DNA of 64,000 nucleotides from Xanthomonas cassavae CFBP 4642 (GTDB lineage: Bacteria; Pseudomonadota; Gammaproteobacteria; Xanthomonadales; Xanthomonadaceae). A program made the translations under genes and the position numbers. The stretch is from contig NZ_CM002139.1 of the NCBI RefSeq assembly GCF_000454545.1, positions 3,840,849-3,904,848 of the forward strand, written 5' to 3'. Below the pieces are notes generated by a model. It did not search any database and was not told the origin of the DNA. It saw only the letters and a program-made list of their open reading frames with translations. Below, in pieces: positions 47,216 through 56,641 of this stretch (its first letter is position 1; each line of letters starts with the position of its first letter).

Positions 47216-47353
47216 GGGAATGGGGAATCGGGAGTGGGGAATCGGTAGAGCGGCGCTGTGCAGTCGTTTCGATTCCTGACTTCCAAAACGAAAACAGACA
47301 CCGCAACAGCGTCTCCTGCTCTACCGATTCCCCACTCCCGATTCCCCATTCCC
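47216..47353. repeat. Perfect 36-bp inverted repeat built from GGGAATC heptamers
   Basis: The left arm (47216-47251) and right arm (47318-47353) are exact reverse complements over 36 bp, with a 66-bp spacer. The arms are made of GGGAATG/GGGAATC/GGGAGTG units ending GGTAGAGC. It starts 8 bp after the CitMHS stop, ends 24 bp before the next start, and would form a very stable RNA or DNA hairpin. Confidence 0.9.
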
Positions 47354-47377
47354 AAACTCCGAAGGAGTTAAACACCA

Positions 47378-48118
47378 ATGACTCTCCGCATCGCATACGT
47401 CACCAGCGGCATGGGCAGTGTCGGTACCGCGATTTGCCAGAAGCTGGCGCGCAGCGGGCATACCGTGGTGGCCGGTTGCGGCCCCAATTCGCCGCGCAAG
47501 TCGGCCTGGTTGCGTGAGCAGCGCGAGCAAGGCTTCGACTTCGTCGCCTCCGAAGGCAATGCCGCCGACTGGGATTCCACCGTCGCCGCGTTTGCCAAGG
47601 TCAAGGCCGAAGTGGGCGAGATCGATGTGCTGGTCAATAACGCCGGCGGCAGCCGCGACACCTTGTTCCGGCAGATGAGCCGCGACGACTGGAATGCGGT
47701 GATCGCCAGCAACCTGCATTCGCTGTTCAACATCACCAAGCAGGTGGTCGACGGCATGACCTCGCGCGGCTGGGGGCGCATCGTCAATATCGGTTCGGTC
47801 AGCGCGCACAAGGGCCAGATCGGGCAGATCAATTTCGCCACCGCCAAGGCGGCCATGCATGGCTTCAGCCGTGCACTGGCGCAGGAGGTCGCCTCGCGCG
47901 GGGTCACCGTCAACACCATTTCGCCCGGCTATATCGCCAGCGCCTCGATCAGCAGCTTTCCACCGGACGTGCTCGACCGCCTGGCCACCTCGGTGCCGGT
48001 ACGCCGCCTGGGCAAGCCCTCGGAAGTGGCCGGCCTGTGCACCTGGCTGGCGTCTGACGATGCCGCGTACGTCACCGGTGCCGACTACGCGGTCAACGGC
48101 GGCCTCTACATGGGTTGA
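47378..48118 (+). CDS. PhaB-like acetoacetyl-CoA reductase/SDR lacking the catalytic tyrosine
   Basis: A 246-residue SDR with the length and layout of PhaB, the NADPH acetoacetyl-CoA reductase of polyhydroxybutyrate synthesis. S140 (NIGSVS) and K157 align with the PhaB catalytic residues, but position 153 is Phe (INFATAKAA, codon TTC) where Tyr is expected. The cofactor loop reads TSGMGSVG instead of TGGMGGIG. No phaC or phaA is nearby. It may be inactive, have altered chemistry or bind ligand only. The ribosome-binding site AAGGAG is strong, so it is probably expressed. Confidence 0.85.
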   Translation: MTLRIAYVTSGMGSVGTAICQKLARSGHTVVAGCGPNSPRKSAWLREQREQGFDFVASEGNAADWDSTVAAFAKVKAEVGEIDVLVNNAGGSRDTLFRQMSRDDWNAVIASNLHSLFNITKQVVDGMTSRGWGRIVNIGSVSAHKGQIGQINFATAKAAMHGFSRALAQEVASRGVTVNTISPGYIASASISSFPPDVLDRLATSVPVRRLGKPSEVAGLCTWLASDDAAYVTGADYAVNGGLYMG

Positions 48119-48361
48119 GCGGGCACACAATCGACGCCCGCCGCGCTGCACGCACAACACACTCTCGCCACGCACGCCTGCATGTCCCGCTGCCCGCCTG
48201 CCCTGTACGTCCGGCGCTGGATCTGCGCCAGCGCCCACACCGCTAGGAGATCCGTGCGCATGTGCGCCCTGCCTGCGCGCACAAAAAGCGGCCGCCACTG
48301 CGCGAACGACCCGCCTGCAATGCGAACTGATTACACTCTGGCTTTTCCGCAGTGCGCTGCC

Positions 48362-49393
48362 ATGGCCAAACCTTCAGAACGCACCCCACCCAATGCCCGC
48401 CCGCAGATGGCCGACATTGCCCGCATGGCGGGTGTGTCCGAGTCCACCGTGTCGCGCGCATTGGCCGGCAGTCCGGTGGTGGCCGAGCGTACCCGCGCCT
48501 ACATCAAGCAGATCGCCGCCGATGCCGGCTACCAGGTCGACCCGGTCGCGCGCAGCCTGCGCGCCAAACGCTCCAACACGGTGAGCGTGGCGGTGCCGAT
48601 GATGCATGCGCTGGATCAACCACTGTCCGACCCGTTCCTGATGACCATGCTGGCGCTGCTGGCCGAAGAACTCACCGGCCGCGGCTACAGCATGCTGCTG
48701 TCCAAGCTGGACCGGCATCAGGATGGCTGGGTGGAACAGCTCGCACGCGGCAGCCGCTCCGATGGGGTGATCGTGCTGGGACAAAGTTCCGAACACGCCG
48801 CGCTGGACCAGGCCGCGCGCGATGGCCTGCCGATGGCGGTGTGGGGCAGCCGCATCGATGGGCAGTCGTACATCAGCGTGGGCAGCGACAATTTCCAGGG
48901 CGGCGCGCTCGCCACCGAACACCTGATCGCCAGCGGCCGCCAGCGCATCGCCTTCCTCGGCGATGACCAGCTACCGGAGGTGGCGCCGCGCTTTGCCGGC
49001 TACCGTCATGCGCTGGAACAGCATGGGCTGGAGTTCGACACCCGGCTGCATGCGCGCAGCCATTTCGTCAGCGAAGATGCCTACCGCCTGACCCGCGCCA
49101 TGCTCAAGAAGACCGACCCGCCGGATGGCCTGTTCGCCGCTTCCGACGTGATTGCCGTGGGCGCGATCCGCGCCCTGGTCGAGGCCGGACACCGCGTACC
49201 GCAGGACATCTCGCTGGTGGGCTTCGACGACATCCCACTGGCCGCCTACAGCCAGCCGCCGCTGACCACGGTGCGGCAGGATCTCCACCTGGCCGCGCGC
49301 CTGCTGGTGGACAAGCTGTTGGCGCTGATCGTGGGCGACACAGTGGAATCGGTTGAAATGCCGGTGAAACTGGTGGTGCGCGAGTCGGCGTGA
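48362..49393 (+). CDS. suxR: LacI-family repressor SuxR
   Basis: A 343-residue LacI regulator. The HTH is at about 30-55 (MADIARMAGVSESTVSRALA), with the hinge (VARSLRAKRSNTVSVAVP) and a periplasmic-binding-like sugar domain after it. The ATG at 48362 is taken as the start; an ATG 14 codons upstream is possible. With suxC, suxB and suxA directly after it, this is the sucrose locus known in Xanthomonas. The two identical palindromes at 50982 and 51068 are its likely operators, and sucrose or a derivative the inducer. Confidence 0.9.
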   Translation: MAKPSERTPPNARPQMADIARMAGVSESTVSRALAGSPVVAERTRAYIKQIAADAGYQVDPVARSLRAKRSNTVSVAVPMMHALDQPLSDPFLMTMLALLAEELTGRGYSMLLSKLDRHQDGWVEQLARGSRSDGVIVLGQSSEHAALDQAARDGLPMAVWGSRIDGQSYISVGSDNFQGGALATEHLIASGRQRIAFLGDDQLPEVAPRFAGYRHALEQHGLEFDTRLHARSHFVSEDAYRLTRAMLKKTDPPDGLFAASDVIAVGAIRALVEAGHRVPQDISLVGFDDIPLAAYSQPPLTTVRQDLHLAARLLVDKLLALIVGDTVESVEMPVKLVVRESA

Positions 49394-49394
49394 G

Positions 49395-49500
49395 GCGGGG
49401 ATTTGGGATTTGGGATTGCGGATTCGGAGATACCAGCCGGCAGCCCGCTTCCTTCTCCCGCCTGCGGGAGAAGGTGCCCGAAGGGCGGATGAGGGGGCGG
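49395..49500. repeat. Heptamer array plus CTTCTCCC palindrome after suxR
   Basis: GGGATTT/GGGATTG units at about 49397-49428 are followed by the palindrome CCTTCTCCCG..CGGGAGAAGG (49451-49474) and the tail AAGGGCGGATGAGGG. A second copy of the palindrome and tail occurs at 55731-55777, after suxA, so the sux genes are bracketed by the same repeat. Confidence 0.7.
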
Positions 49501-49594
49501 GCGGCCAGCCGGTCAACTGTACTCGCCAACCAGGCAACCCGGCAGGCATGCGCATCTCGCATCTTCGGCAGCCGGTGATCTCAGCCAGGTATTC

Positions 49595-50920
49595 CTACGA
49601 ATCTGCCAAGATCACTTTCGACTTGCGGACCTGCACACACAGCATCGCCACCGCCGCGGCGAGCATCAGCGCACCAGCCAGTTGGATCACCTTGCGTGGG
49701 TCGCCGTGCAATAACCGGTCGTAATACAGCGGCAGGGTGACGATCTGGATCAGCATCGGCAGCACGATAAACAGGTTGAACAGACCCATGTACACACCGG
49801 TGCGCTCGGGTGGAATGCTGTCGGCCAGCATCAGGTAGGGGTTGCCCATCATGCTGGCCCAGGCCAGGCCAATGCCGATCATCGGCAGCAGCAGGAGCCA
49901 GCGGTTCTCGATACCCGGCAACACCCACATGCCGACGCCGGCCGCCAGCAGGCACGCGGCATGCGTGTACTTGGGGCCGAAGCGGCGCACCACCGGCACC
50001 ATCGCAAAGGCCGCCAGGAACGCGATGAAATTGTAGAAACCGCCGATCTGCCCGTTGACCAGGCCCGCCTCGCGGAAGCCGTGCGAGGTGGCGTCGGTGG
50101 TGCCGAACAAGGTGGTCGACAGCGACAGCACGATGTATTGCCAGTAGCAGAAGATCGCATACCACTGGAACAGCATCACCGGCGCCAGCTGGCGCATGGT
50201 CGGTGGCATGTCGCGCAACGCGCCGCCGATCTCGCGCACCACCGCACCCAGGCCGGCACCGGGCTGGCGCATGCGCTCGATCTCGGCCGGCAGGATGACC
50301 GGCTCGCGCACGCTGCGCGCGGTGAGCAGGATGGAGGCAGCCGAAAACCCCGCGCCGATCACGAACGCGGCGATGGTGACGTACGGAATATGGTGCGCAT
50401 TGGCGGCGTCCTGGTTCATGCCCATCCACACCAGCACGGGCGGAGTGAGATACGCCAGTGTCTGCGCCAGGCCGGTGAATGCGCTTTGCGTGAGATAGCC
50501 CAACGGCCGCTGCGGCGGCGCCAGCACGTCGCTGACCAATGCACGGTAAGGCTCCATCGCCACGTTGTTGGCCGCATCCAGCACCCACAGCAGGCACACC
50601 GCCATCCACAGCGCGGTACTGAACGGCATCGCCAGCAGGCACAGGCTGCACACCAGCGCGCCCAGCACCATGTACGGCATGCGGCGGCCCCAGCGGGTCA
50701 CCGTGCGGTCGCTCCACGCACCCACGAACGGCTGCAGCACCAGGCCGGTGATCGGCCCGGCCAGCCACAGGTACGGCAGGCTGGCGTGGTCGGCGCCCAG
50801 GTAGTTGTAGATCGGGCTCATGTTGCTCTGCTGCAGCCCGAAACTGTATTGCACGCCGAAAAATCCGGCGTTGAGCGCCAGGATGCGCGCGAAGGAAAAC
50901 GGGGTCGCGGTCGACGACAT
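49595..50920 (-). CDS. suxC: MFS sucrose transporter SuxC
   Basis: A 441-residue inner membrane carrier with about twelve helices, of the GPH/sucrose-type MFS group. Typical segments are GVQYSFGLQQSNMSPIYNYL, the loop GAWSDRTVTRWGRRMPYM and PYLMLADSIPPERTGVYMG. ATG 50920 was chosen from the conserved N-terminus MSSTATPFSFARIL. It diverges from suxB with two operator palindromes between. It would carry sucrose from periplasm to cytoplasm for SuxA. Confidence 0.92.
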   Translation of the reverse strand: MSSTATPFSFARILALNAGFFGVQYSFGLQQSNMSPIYNYLGADHASLPYLWLAGPITGLVLQPFVGAWSDRTVTRWGRRMPYMVLGALVCSLCLLAMPFSTALWMAVCLLWVLDAANNVAMEPYRALVSDVLAPPQRPLGYLTQSAFTGLAQTLAYLTPPVLVWMGMNQDAANAHHIPYVTIAAFVIGAGFSAASILLTARSVREPVILPAEIERMRQPGAGLGAVVREIGGALRDMPPTMRQLAPVMLFQWYAIFCYWQYIVLSLSTTLFGTTDATSHGFREAGLVNGQIGGFYNFIAFLAAFAMVPVVRRFGPKYTHAACLLAAGVGMWVLPGIENRWLLLLPMIGIGLAWASMMGNPYLMLADSIPPERTGVYMGLFNLFIVLPMLIQIVTLPLYYDRLLHGDPRKVIQLAGALMLAAAVAMLCVQVRKSKVILADS

Positions 50921-50981
50921 GCAGGGCCCTGGGCATCGGTGCGGCACCCAGTGGCCGCAGCGCAGTGTACCCTGCCGTTCT

Positions 50982-50995
50982 TGCAATCGATTGTA
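50982..50995. promoter_or_regulatory. SuxR operator 1
   Basis: TGCAATCGATTGTA, a near-perfect palindrome centred on CGAT as is usual for LacI-family sites. It lies 62 bp upstream of suxC and is repeated exactly 86 bp away. Confidence 0.7.
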
Positions 50996-51067
50996 ACGCT
51001 GCGCTGCAACAGATCTATCGCTCCCATCTCCCCTCGACAATTAGCTTGGCAATGCTGCGATGCAGAT

Positions 51068-51081
51068 TGCAATCGATTGTA
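51068..51081. promoter_or_regulatory. SuxR operator 2
   Basis: A second exact copy of TGCAATCGATTGTA, 105 bp upstream of the suxB start. The 86-bp centre spacing is about eight helical turns, so one repressor could bridge both sites. Confidence 0.7.
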
Positions 51082-51185
51082 GTGCAGCGTATTACTGCGC
51101 CCGCACTGCAGGTCACACGGCCGGCCCCTTGGGAGGGGACGATGCAGGCGTCGGCATTCCACCACCTGTGAGAGAGAGAATCGCA

Positions 51186-53642
51186 ATGTCCACCTTGCAC
51201 ACCCTGCGCCTGCATGCCCTGGCCGGTGCGGTCGTTTCCTGCCTGTGCGCGCCTGCCGCGCTGGCACAGGACACGCCAGCAGCCGCGCCCGCCACACCGC
51301 CGGCTGCCGACAGCGCCGCGGTCAATCTGGACTCGGTGTTCGTCACCGGCACCTCCACCGCCACCACCAAGTTGAAATCCAGCGTTTCGGTCAGCAGCGT
51401 CGGCGCCGAGGCGATCGAGCAGTCGGCACCGCGCAGCACCGCCGAGATCTTCCGCAACATTCCCGGCATCCGCTCCGAGTCCAGCGGCGGCGAAGGCAAT
51501 GCCAACATCGCCGTGCGCGGCCTCCCTGTCGCATCCGGCGGCGCCAAGTTCCTGCAGTTGCAGGAAGACGGCCTGCCGGTGATGGAGTTCGGCGACATCG
51601 CCTTCGGCAACGCCGACATCTTCCTGCGCTCGGATTTCACCCTGGACCGCATCGAAGCCATCCGCGGCGGTTCGGCATCCACCTTCACCAGCAATGCGCC
51701 CGGCGGCATCGTCAATTTCATCAGCAAGACCGGCGACACTGCGGGCGGCAGCGTCGGCGTCAGCCGCGGCCTGGACTACGACAACACCCGCATCGATTTC
51801 GATTACGGCGCGCCGTTTGCCGAGCAGTGGCAGTTCAACATTGGCGGCTTCTTCCGCCAGGGCGATGGCGTGCGCGATGCCGGCTACACCACCGACAAGG
51901 GTGGCCAGCTCAAGGCCAACCTCACCCGCCTGTTCGACAACGGCTACGTGCGCCTGTACGGTAAATACCTCAACGACCGCGCCGCCGGCTACCTGCCAGT
52001 GCCCACCTCCGTGCGCGGCCGCGATGGCTCGCCAGACCTGGGCGGTTTTCCCGGCTTCGATCCCGGCAACGACACCTTGTACAGCCGCAATTTCCGCACC
52101 GATGTCGGCCTGGACGGCAACAACCAGCCGCGCCGCACCGACCTGAGCGACGGCATGCACCCGATTTCGCGCACCATCGGTGCCGAAGCCTGGTTCGACC
52201 TGGGCAATGGCTGGAACCTGAGCGAGAAGTTCCGCATCGCCGACAACAGCGGCCGCTTCGTCAGCCCGTTCCCGGCCGAAGTCACCGATGCCGCCACGCT
52301 CGCCGCGTCCATCGGCGGCGCCGGCGCGCAACTGGTGCAGGCCAGCGGCCCCAATACCGGCCAGGCCTACACCGGCAACGCGATCCGCACGCATCTTTTC
52401 AACGTGGCGATCAACGACCTGGGCAACGTCATCAACGACCTCAGCGTCTCGCGCGCGTTCGGCGGCGACGGCCGCACGCTCACCCTGCGCATGGGCTATT
52501 ACACCTCGCGCCAGACCATCGACATGGACTGGACCTGGAATTCCTACGTGCAGAGTCTGGGCCGCGATTCGCGCCTGCTCGACGTGGTCGACGCCACCGG
52601 CGTGTCGCGCTCGCAAAACGGTTTGTATGCATACGGCACACCGTTCTGGGGCGACTGCTGCATCACCCGCAGCTACGACGTGCGCTACGACGTCAACGCG
52701 CCGTATGTGGCACTGACCTTCGACAGCGGCAAGTTCAGCATCGACGGCAGCCTGCGTTACGACATGGGCGATGCACGCGGCAGCTACAACGGCACCGCGA
52801 TCGCGCAGAACCTGGACGTCAACGGCGATGGCGTGATCCAGCCGGTGGAACAGCGCGTGGCCACGGTCGATACCGCCAACGCACGGCCGGTGGATTACGA
52901 CTGGAACTACCTGTCGTACTCGCTGGGCAGCAACTACCTGATCAACGACGACCTGGGCGCGTTCGCACGCATCAGCCGCGGCGCACGCGCCAACGCAGAC
53001 CGCTTGTTGTTCGGGGTGGTGCGCGACGACGGCTCGGTCTCCTCCGATGAAGGCGTCAACGTGGTCCGCCAGGCCGAAGCCGGCCTGAAGTGGCGCCGCG
53101 ACGGGCTGGGCCTGTTCGCCACCGCGTTCTCGGCGCGCACCGAGGAACAGAACTTCGAAGTCACCAGCCAGCGTTTCTTCAACCGCAGCTACGAGGCGCA
53201 CGGCGTGGAGCTGGAAGCCAGCTATCGCCATGAAGGCTTCACCGTCAACGGCGGCCTGACCTGGACCGATGCGGAGATCTCCCGCGACCAGATCACCCCG
53301 GAGAACACCGGCAATGTGCCGCGTCGCCAGGCCGATGTGGTGTGGCAGTTGACGCCCAGCTATCGTGGCGATGGTTACCAGTTCGGCGTCAACCTGATCA
53401 GCACCACCGATGCCTACACCCAGGATTCCAACCAGTTGAAGATGCCGGGCTATACGCAGGTGAACCTGTTCGGCGACTACCGCGTGACCGACGCGCTCAC
53501 CGTGGCGCTCAACGTCAACAACCTGCTCAACACCTTTGGCCTGACCGAAGCCGAAGAAGCCACGATTCCGGCCAACGGCATCATTCGCGCGCGCTCGATC
53601 GCCGGCCGTACCACCAGCATCAGCCTGCGTTACGACTTCTAA
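51186..53642 (+). CDS. suxB: TonB-dependent receptor SuxB
   Basis: An 818-residue outer membrane receptor. A signal peptide (MSTLHTLRLHALAGAVVSCL, cut near ALA at about 27) is followed by a TonB-box-like DSVFVTGT, the plug domain (IPGIRSES, NIAVRGLP, GSASTFTSNAPGGIVNFI) and a beta-barrel ending in SISLRYDF. ATG 51186 follows a GAGAGAGA site. In Xanthomonas SuxB carries sucrose with high affinity across the outer membrane. The call rests on synteny with suxA and suxC. Confidence 0.93.
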   Translation: MSTLHTLRLHALAGAVVSCLCAPAALAQDTPAAAPATPPAADSAAVNLDSVFVTGTSTATTKLKSSVSVSSVGAEAIEQSAPRSTAEIFRNIPGIRSESSGGEGNANIAVRGLPVASGGAKFLQLQEDGLPVMEFGDIAFGNADIFLRSDFTLDRIEAIRGGSASTFTSNAPGGIVNFISKTGDTAGGSVGVSRGLDYDNTRIDFDYGAPFAEQWQFNIGGFFRQGDGVRDAGYTTDKGGQLKANLTRLFDNGYVRLYGKYLNDRAAGYLPVPTSVRGRDGSPDLGGFPGFDPGNDTLYSRNFRTDVGLDGNNQPRRTDLSDGMHPISRTIGAEAWFDLGNGWNLSEKFRIADNSGRFVSPFPAEVTDAATLAASIGGAGAQLVQASGPNTGQAYTGNAIRTHLFNVAINDLGNVINDLSVSRAFGGDGRTLTLRMGYYTSRQTIDMDWTWNSYVQSLGRDSRLLDVVDATGVSRSQNGLYAYGTPFWGDCCITRSYDVRYDVNAPYVALTFDSGKFSIDGSLRYDMGDARGSYNGTAIAQNLDVNGDGVIQPVEQRVATVDTANARPVDYDWNYLSYSLGSNYLINDDLGAFARISRGARANADRLLFGVVRDDGSVSSDEGVNVVRQAEAGLKWRRDGLGLFATAFSARTEEQNFEVTSQRFFNRSYEAHGVELEASYRHEGFTVNGGLTWTDAEISRDQITPENTGNVPRRQADVVWQLTPSYRGDGYQFGVNLISTTDAYTQDSNQLKMPGYTQVNLFGDYRVTDALTVALNVNNLLNTFGLTEAEEATIPANGIIRARSIAGRTTSISLRYDF

Positions 53643-53675
53643 GGATCGGTGCCGGGCACTGCCCGGCCGCTACCC

Positions 53676-55595
53676 ATGAGCCCCCCCCTCCTCGATATCA
53701 CCCCATGGCGCGCGGTGTTCGCCGCGCCGCTGGATGCACTGCAGGCAAGCACGCTGCTGGCACGCTTCGACCACCATGCGCCGCGCCTGCTGGCGGCACT
53801 GCACTCGCTATACGGCGAGCGCAGCGGCTATGCGCAGTGGCTGACGCGCTGGCTGGGCGCACTGAGCAGCAACGCGCGGCAACGCCCGCAGGCGTTGCAG
53901 CAACTGGATGCGACACGTCGGCCCGGCTGGTTCGGCGAGCAGCACATACTGGGCTACAGCGCCTACGTGGACCGCTTCGCCGGCACGCTGCAGGGCGTGG
54001 CCGAACGCGTGCCTTACCTGCAGGAGCTGGGCGTGCGCTACCTGCACCTGCTGCCATTCCTGCGCGCACGCGCCGGCGACAACGACGGCGGCTTTGCCGT
54101 CAGCGATTACGGCCAGGTCGAACCCAGCCTCGGCAACAACGACGATCTGATCGCGCTCACCACACGGCTGCGCGAGGCCGGCATCAGCCTGTGTGCGGAC
54201 TTCGTTCTCAACCACACAGCCGACGACCATGCCTGGGCCCGCGCCGCACGCGCCGGCGACACGCGTTACCTCGACTACTACCACCACTTTGCCGACCGCC
54301 AGCTTCCCGACCAGTACGACGCCACGCTGGTGCAGGTCTTTCCGCATACCGCACCAGGCAACTTCACCTGGGTGGAGGCCACCGGGCAATGGATGTGGAC
54401 CACGTTCTACCCATATCAGTGGGATCTGAACTGGAGCAACCCGGCGGTGTTCGGCGAGATGGCGCTGGCGATGCTGCGGCTAGCCAATCTGGGCGTGGAA
54501 GCCTTCCGCCTGGATTCCACCGCCTACCTGTGGAAGCGCCCCGGCACCAACTGCATGAACCAGCCCGAGGCCCACACCCTGCTGGTGGCACTGCGCGCAG
54601 TGGCCGACATCGTGGCCCCTTCGGTAGCGATGAAAGCCGAAGCCATCGTGCCGATGGCCGAATTGCCGCCGTATTTCGGCATCGGCGCAGACCAGGGCCA
54701 CGAATGTCATCTGGCCTATCACAGCACCCTGATGGCGGCAGGTTGGTCCGCGTTGGCGCTGCAACGCGGCGACATCCTGCACAACGTCATCACCCACAGT
54801 CCGCCGTTGCCGGCCAACTGCGCGTGGCTGAGCTATGTGCGCTGCCACGACGACATCGGTTGGAACGTGTTGCAGCACGAAGCGGCAGGCAATGCCGCGC
54901 AACCGCCCTTCGCATTACGCGATGTCGCGCGCTTCTATGCCAACGAGGTGCCTGGCAGCTACGCGCGAGGTGAACGCTTCCAGAGCAGCGGCGACGGCGT
55001 GCACGGCACCAACGGCATGGCCGCGGCGCTGACCGGCATCCAGGCGGCTGTTGAAAGCGCAGATGCGGCAGCAGTGGCGCTGGCGGTAGACCGGCTGATA
55101 CTGCTCTATGCGCTCGCCCTGGCAATGCCTGGGGTACCACTGATCTACATGGGCGACGAACTCGGCTTGCCCAACGACACCAGTTACCGCAGCGATCCCG
55201 AGCGCCGGCACGAGGGCCGCTGGCTGCATCGGCCGGCGATGGATTGGCAACGCGCGGCGCAGCGGCACGACGACCGTAGCCTGGCTGGGCAGATCTATCA
55301 GCGCCTGCATGCGTTGATCCAGCAACGCAGCGCGTTGCCGGCGCTGGCAGCGGATCGACCACTGGGCAGCGTGACGTTGAACGACCCGAAGCTATTTGCG
55401 CTGACGCGTGGCGACAGTTTTATCGCCATCCACAACTTCAGCGATCAACCGCTGAATGCAGAACTTGCAGACAGCGCAGTTGGCCGGTGGCGTGTGGTGG
55501 GCGATCGAAGCGAATCAGGTGTCGCACCGCTGGGCGATGACATGCGCCTCGTACTGCCCGGGTATGCCGTGCGCTGGTTGGAACGCATTGATTGA
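53676..55595 (+). CDS. suxA: Amylosucrase SuxA
   Basis: A 639-residue GH13 enzyme that splits sucrose and either transfers glucose to alpha-glucan or hydrolyses it. The catalytic residues are visible: nucleophile D280 (FRLDSTAYLW), acid/base E322 (MKAEAIVP) and stabiliser D392 after H391 (RCHDDIG). Their spacing closely follows characterised amylosucrase. The N-terminal helical domain precedes the barrel (GYSAYVDRFAGTLQG). It starts 33 bp after suxB and is probably co-transcribed. The ribosome-binding site is weak; the start is set by MSPPLLDITPW. Confidence 0.95.
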   Translation: MSPPLLDITPWRAVFAAPLDALQASTLLARFDHHAPRLLAALHSLYGERSGYAQWLTRWLGALSSNARQRPQALQQLDATRRPGWFGEQHILGYSAYVDRFAGTLQGVAERVPYLQELGVRYLHLLPFLRARAGDNDGGFAVSDYGQVEPSLGNNDDLIALTTRLREAGISLCADFVLNHTADDHAWARAARAGDTRYLDYYHHFADRQLPDQYDATLVQVFPHTAPGNFTWVEATGQWMWTTFYPYQWDLNWSNPAVFGEMALAMLRLANLGVEAFRLDSTAYLWKRPGTNCMNQPEAHTLLVALRAVADIVAPSVAMKAEAIVPMAELPPYFGIGADQGHECHLAYHSTLMAAGWSALALQRGDILHNVITHSPPLPANCAWLSYVRCHDDIGWNVLQHEAAGNAAQPPFALRDVARFYANEVPGSYARGERFQSSGDGVHGTNGMAAALTGIQAAVESADAAAVALAVDRLILLYALALAMPGVPLIYMGDELGLPNDTSYRSDPERRHEGRWLHRPAMDWQRAAQRHDDRSLAGQIYQRLHALIQQRSALPALAADRPLGSVTLNDPKLFALTRGDSFIAIHNFSDQPLNAELADSAVGRWRVVGDRSESGVAPLGDDMRLVLPGYAVRWLERID

Positions 55596-55659
55596 GCAAT
55601 GTGGATGCAGCGGCTTGGTTGGTGCATCGGCCTGGCTACTGCATCGGCAATGCCCTCGC

Positions 55660-55780
55660 CCAACCCCTCTCCCACAGGGAAAGGGGCGTAAGGAGAGCAA
55701 GCCTTGTCCCGCTTGAAGCCGCCGCTATTCCTTCTCCCATCGGGAGAAGGTGGCGCATGGCGTCGGATGAGGGAGCGGGA
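55660..55780. repeat. CTTCTCCC palindrome copy after suxA
   Basis: CTTCTCCCATCGGGAGAAGG (55731-55750) followed by CGGATGAGGGAGCG, matching the copy after suxR. A further small CCTCTCCC..GGGAAAGGGG pairing lies at about 55669-55686. The element may end the suxBA transcript. Confidence 0.6.
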
Positions 55781-55809
55781 TGCGGCGCTACCACATTGCA
55801 GTCGTCGAC

Positions 55810-56490
55810 TCAGCGCTTGCCCAGCTCGAGCAGGGTTTGCGCGGTCTTCTCCGACGAGGCCGGATTCTGCCCGGTCACCAGCGCGCCATCGGTGACCACG
55901 TGCACGCCCCAGTCGGCGCCCTTTTCGTACTTGCCGCCGAGTTCGGTCAGCACGTCTTCCACCAGGAACGGCACGATCTTGGTCAGGCCCACGCCCTCTT
56001 CCTCACCATTGGTGAATCCGGTGACGCGGCGACCGTTGACCAGCGGCTTGCCGTCGCTGCCCTTGACCCGGCGCAGTGCGCCCGGCGCATGACAGACCAG
56101 GCCATGCGGCTTGTCTGCCTTGGCAAAGGCCTCGATCAGCGCGATCGAGTGGGCGTCTTCGGCCAGATCCCATAGCGGTCCGTGACCACCCGGGTAGAAC
56201 ACGGCGTCAAAATTCTCGGCCTTTACGTCGGCGAGGCGATGGGTCGTAGCCAGAGCCTGCTGCGCGGCACTGTCCTGCTTGAAGCGCTTGGTCGCCTCGG
56301 TCTGTGCGTCGGGTTCGTCGCTCTTCGGGTCCAGCGGCGGCTGGCCGCCCTTGGGCGAGACCAGGGTGATGTCGGCGCCAGCGTCCTTGAAGACGTAGTA
56401 CGGCGCGGCAAACTCTTCCAGCCAGAAACCGGTCTTCTTGCCGGTGTCGCCGAGTGTGTCGTGGGACGTGAGCACCATCAGGATCTTCAT
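55810..56490 (-). CDS. DJ-1/PfpI-family protein (Hsp31-like)
   Basis: A 226-residue type 1 glutamine amidotransferase-like protein. The reactive C133 with H134 sits in the nucleophile elbow HGLVCHAPGAL, and E25/E26 lies in GFWLEEFAAPYY. Members are glyoxalases, deglycases or holding chaperones, and these cannot be told apart here. ATG 56490 gives the common N-terminus MKILMVLTSHDTLGD. It stands alone, convergent with suxA. Confidence 0.9.
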   Translation of the reverse strand: MKILMVLTSHDTLGDTGKKTGFWLEEFAAPYYVFKDAGADITLVSPKGGQPPLDPKSDEPDAQTEATKRFKQDSAAQQALATTHRLADVKAENFDAVFYPGGHGPLWDLAEDAHSIALIEAFAKADKPHGLVCHAPGALRRVKGSDGKPLVNGRRVTGFTNGEEEGVGLTKIVPFLVEDVLTELGGKYEKGADWGVHVVTDGALVTGQNPASSEKTAQTLLELGKR

Positions 56491-56641
56491 CGCATTGCCT
56501 CGCGCAGTTGCCCATCTCGGGCGAGGCAATCAGTGTGCAGTCCAGCTCGTTGCAGCGTCGTGTAGAGCGCGTGGCAGGCACCGCATTTGTTCAGAGATAT
56601 AGCAACTACATCACAACGGAGACGCTACGGCGCTCCACTGC

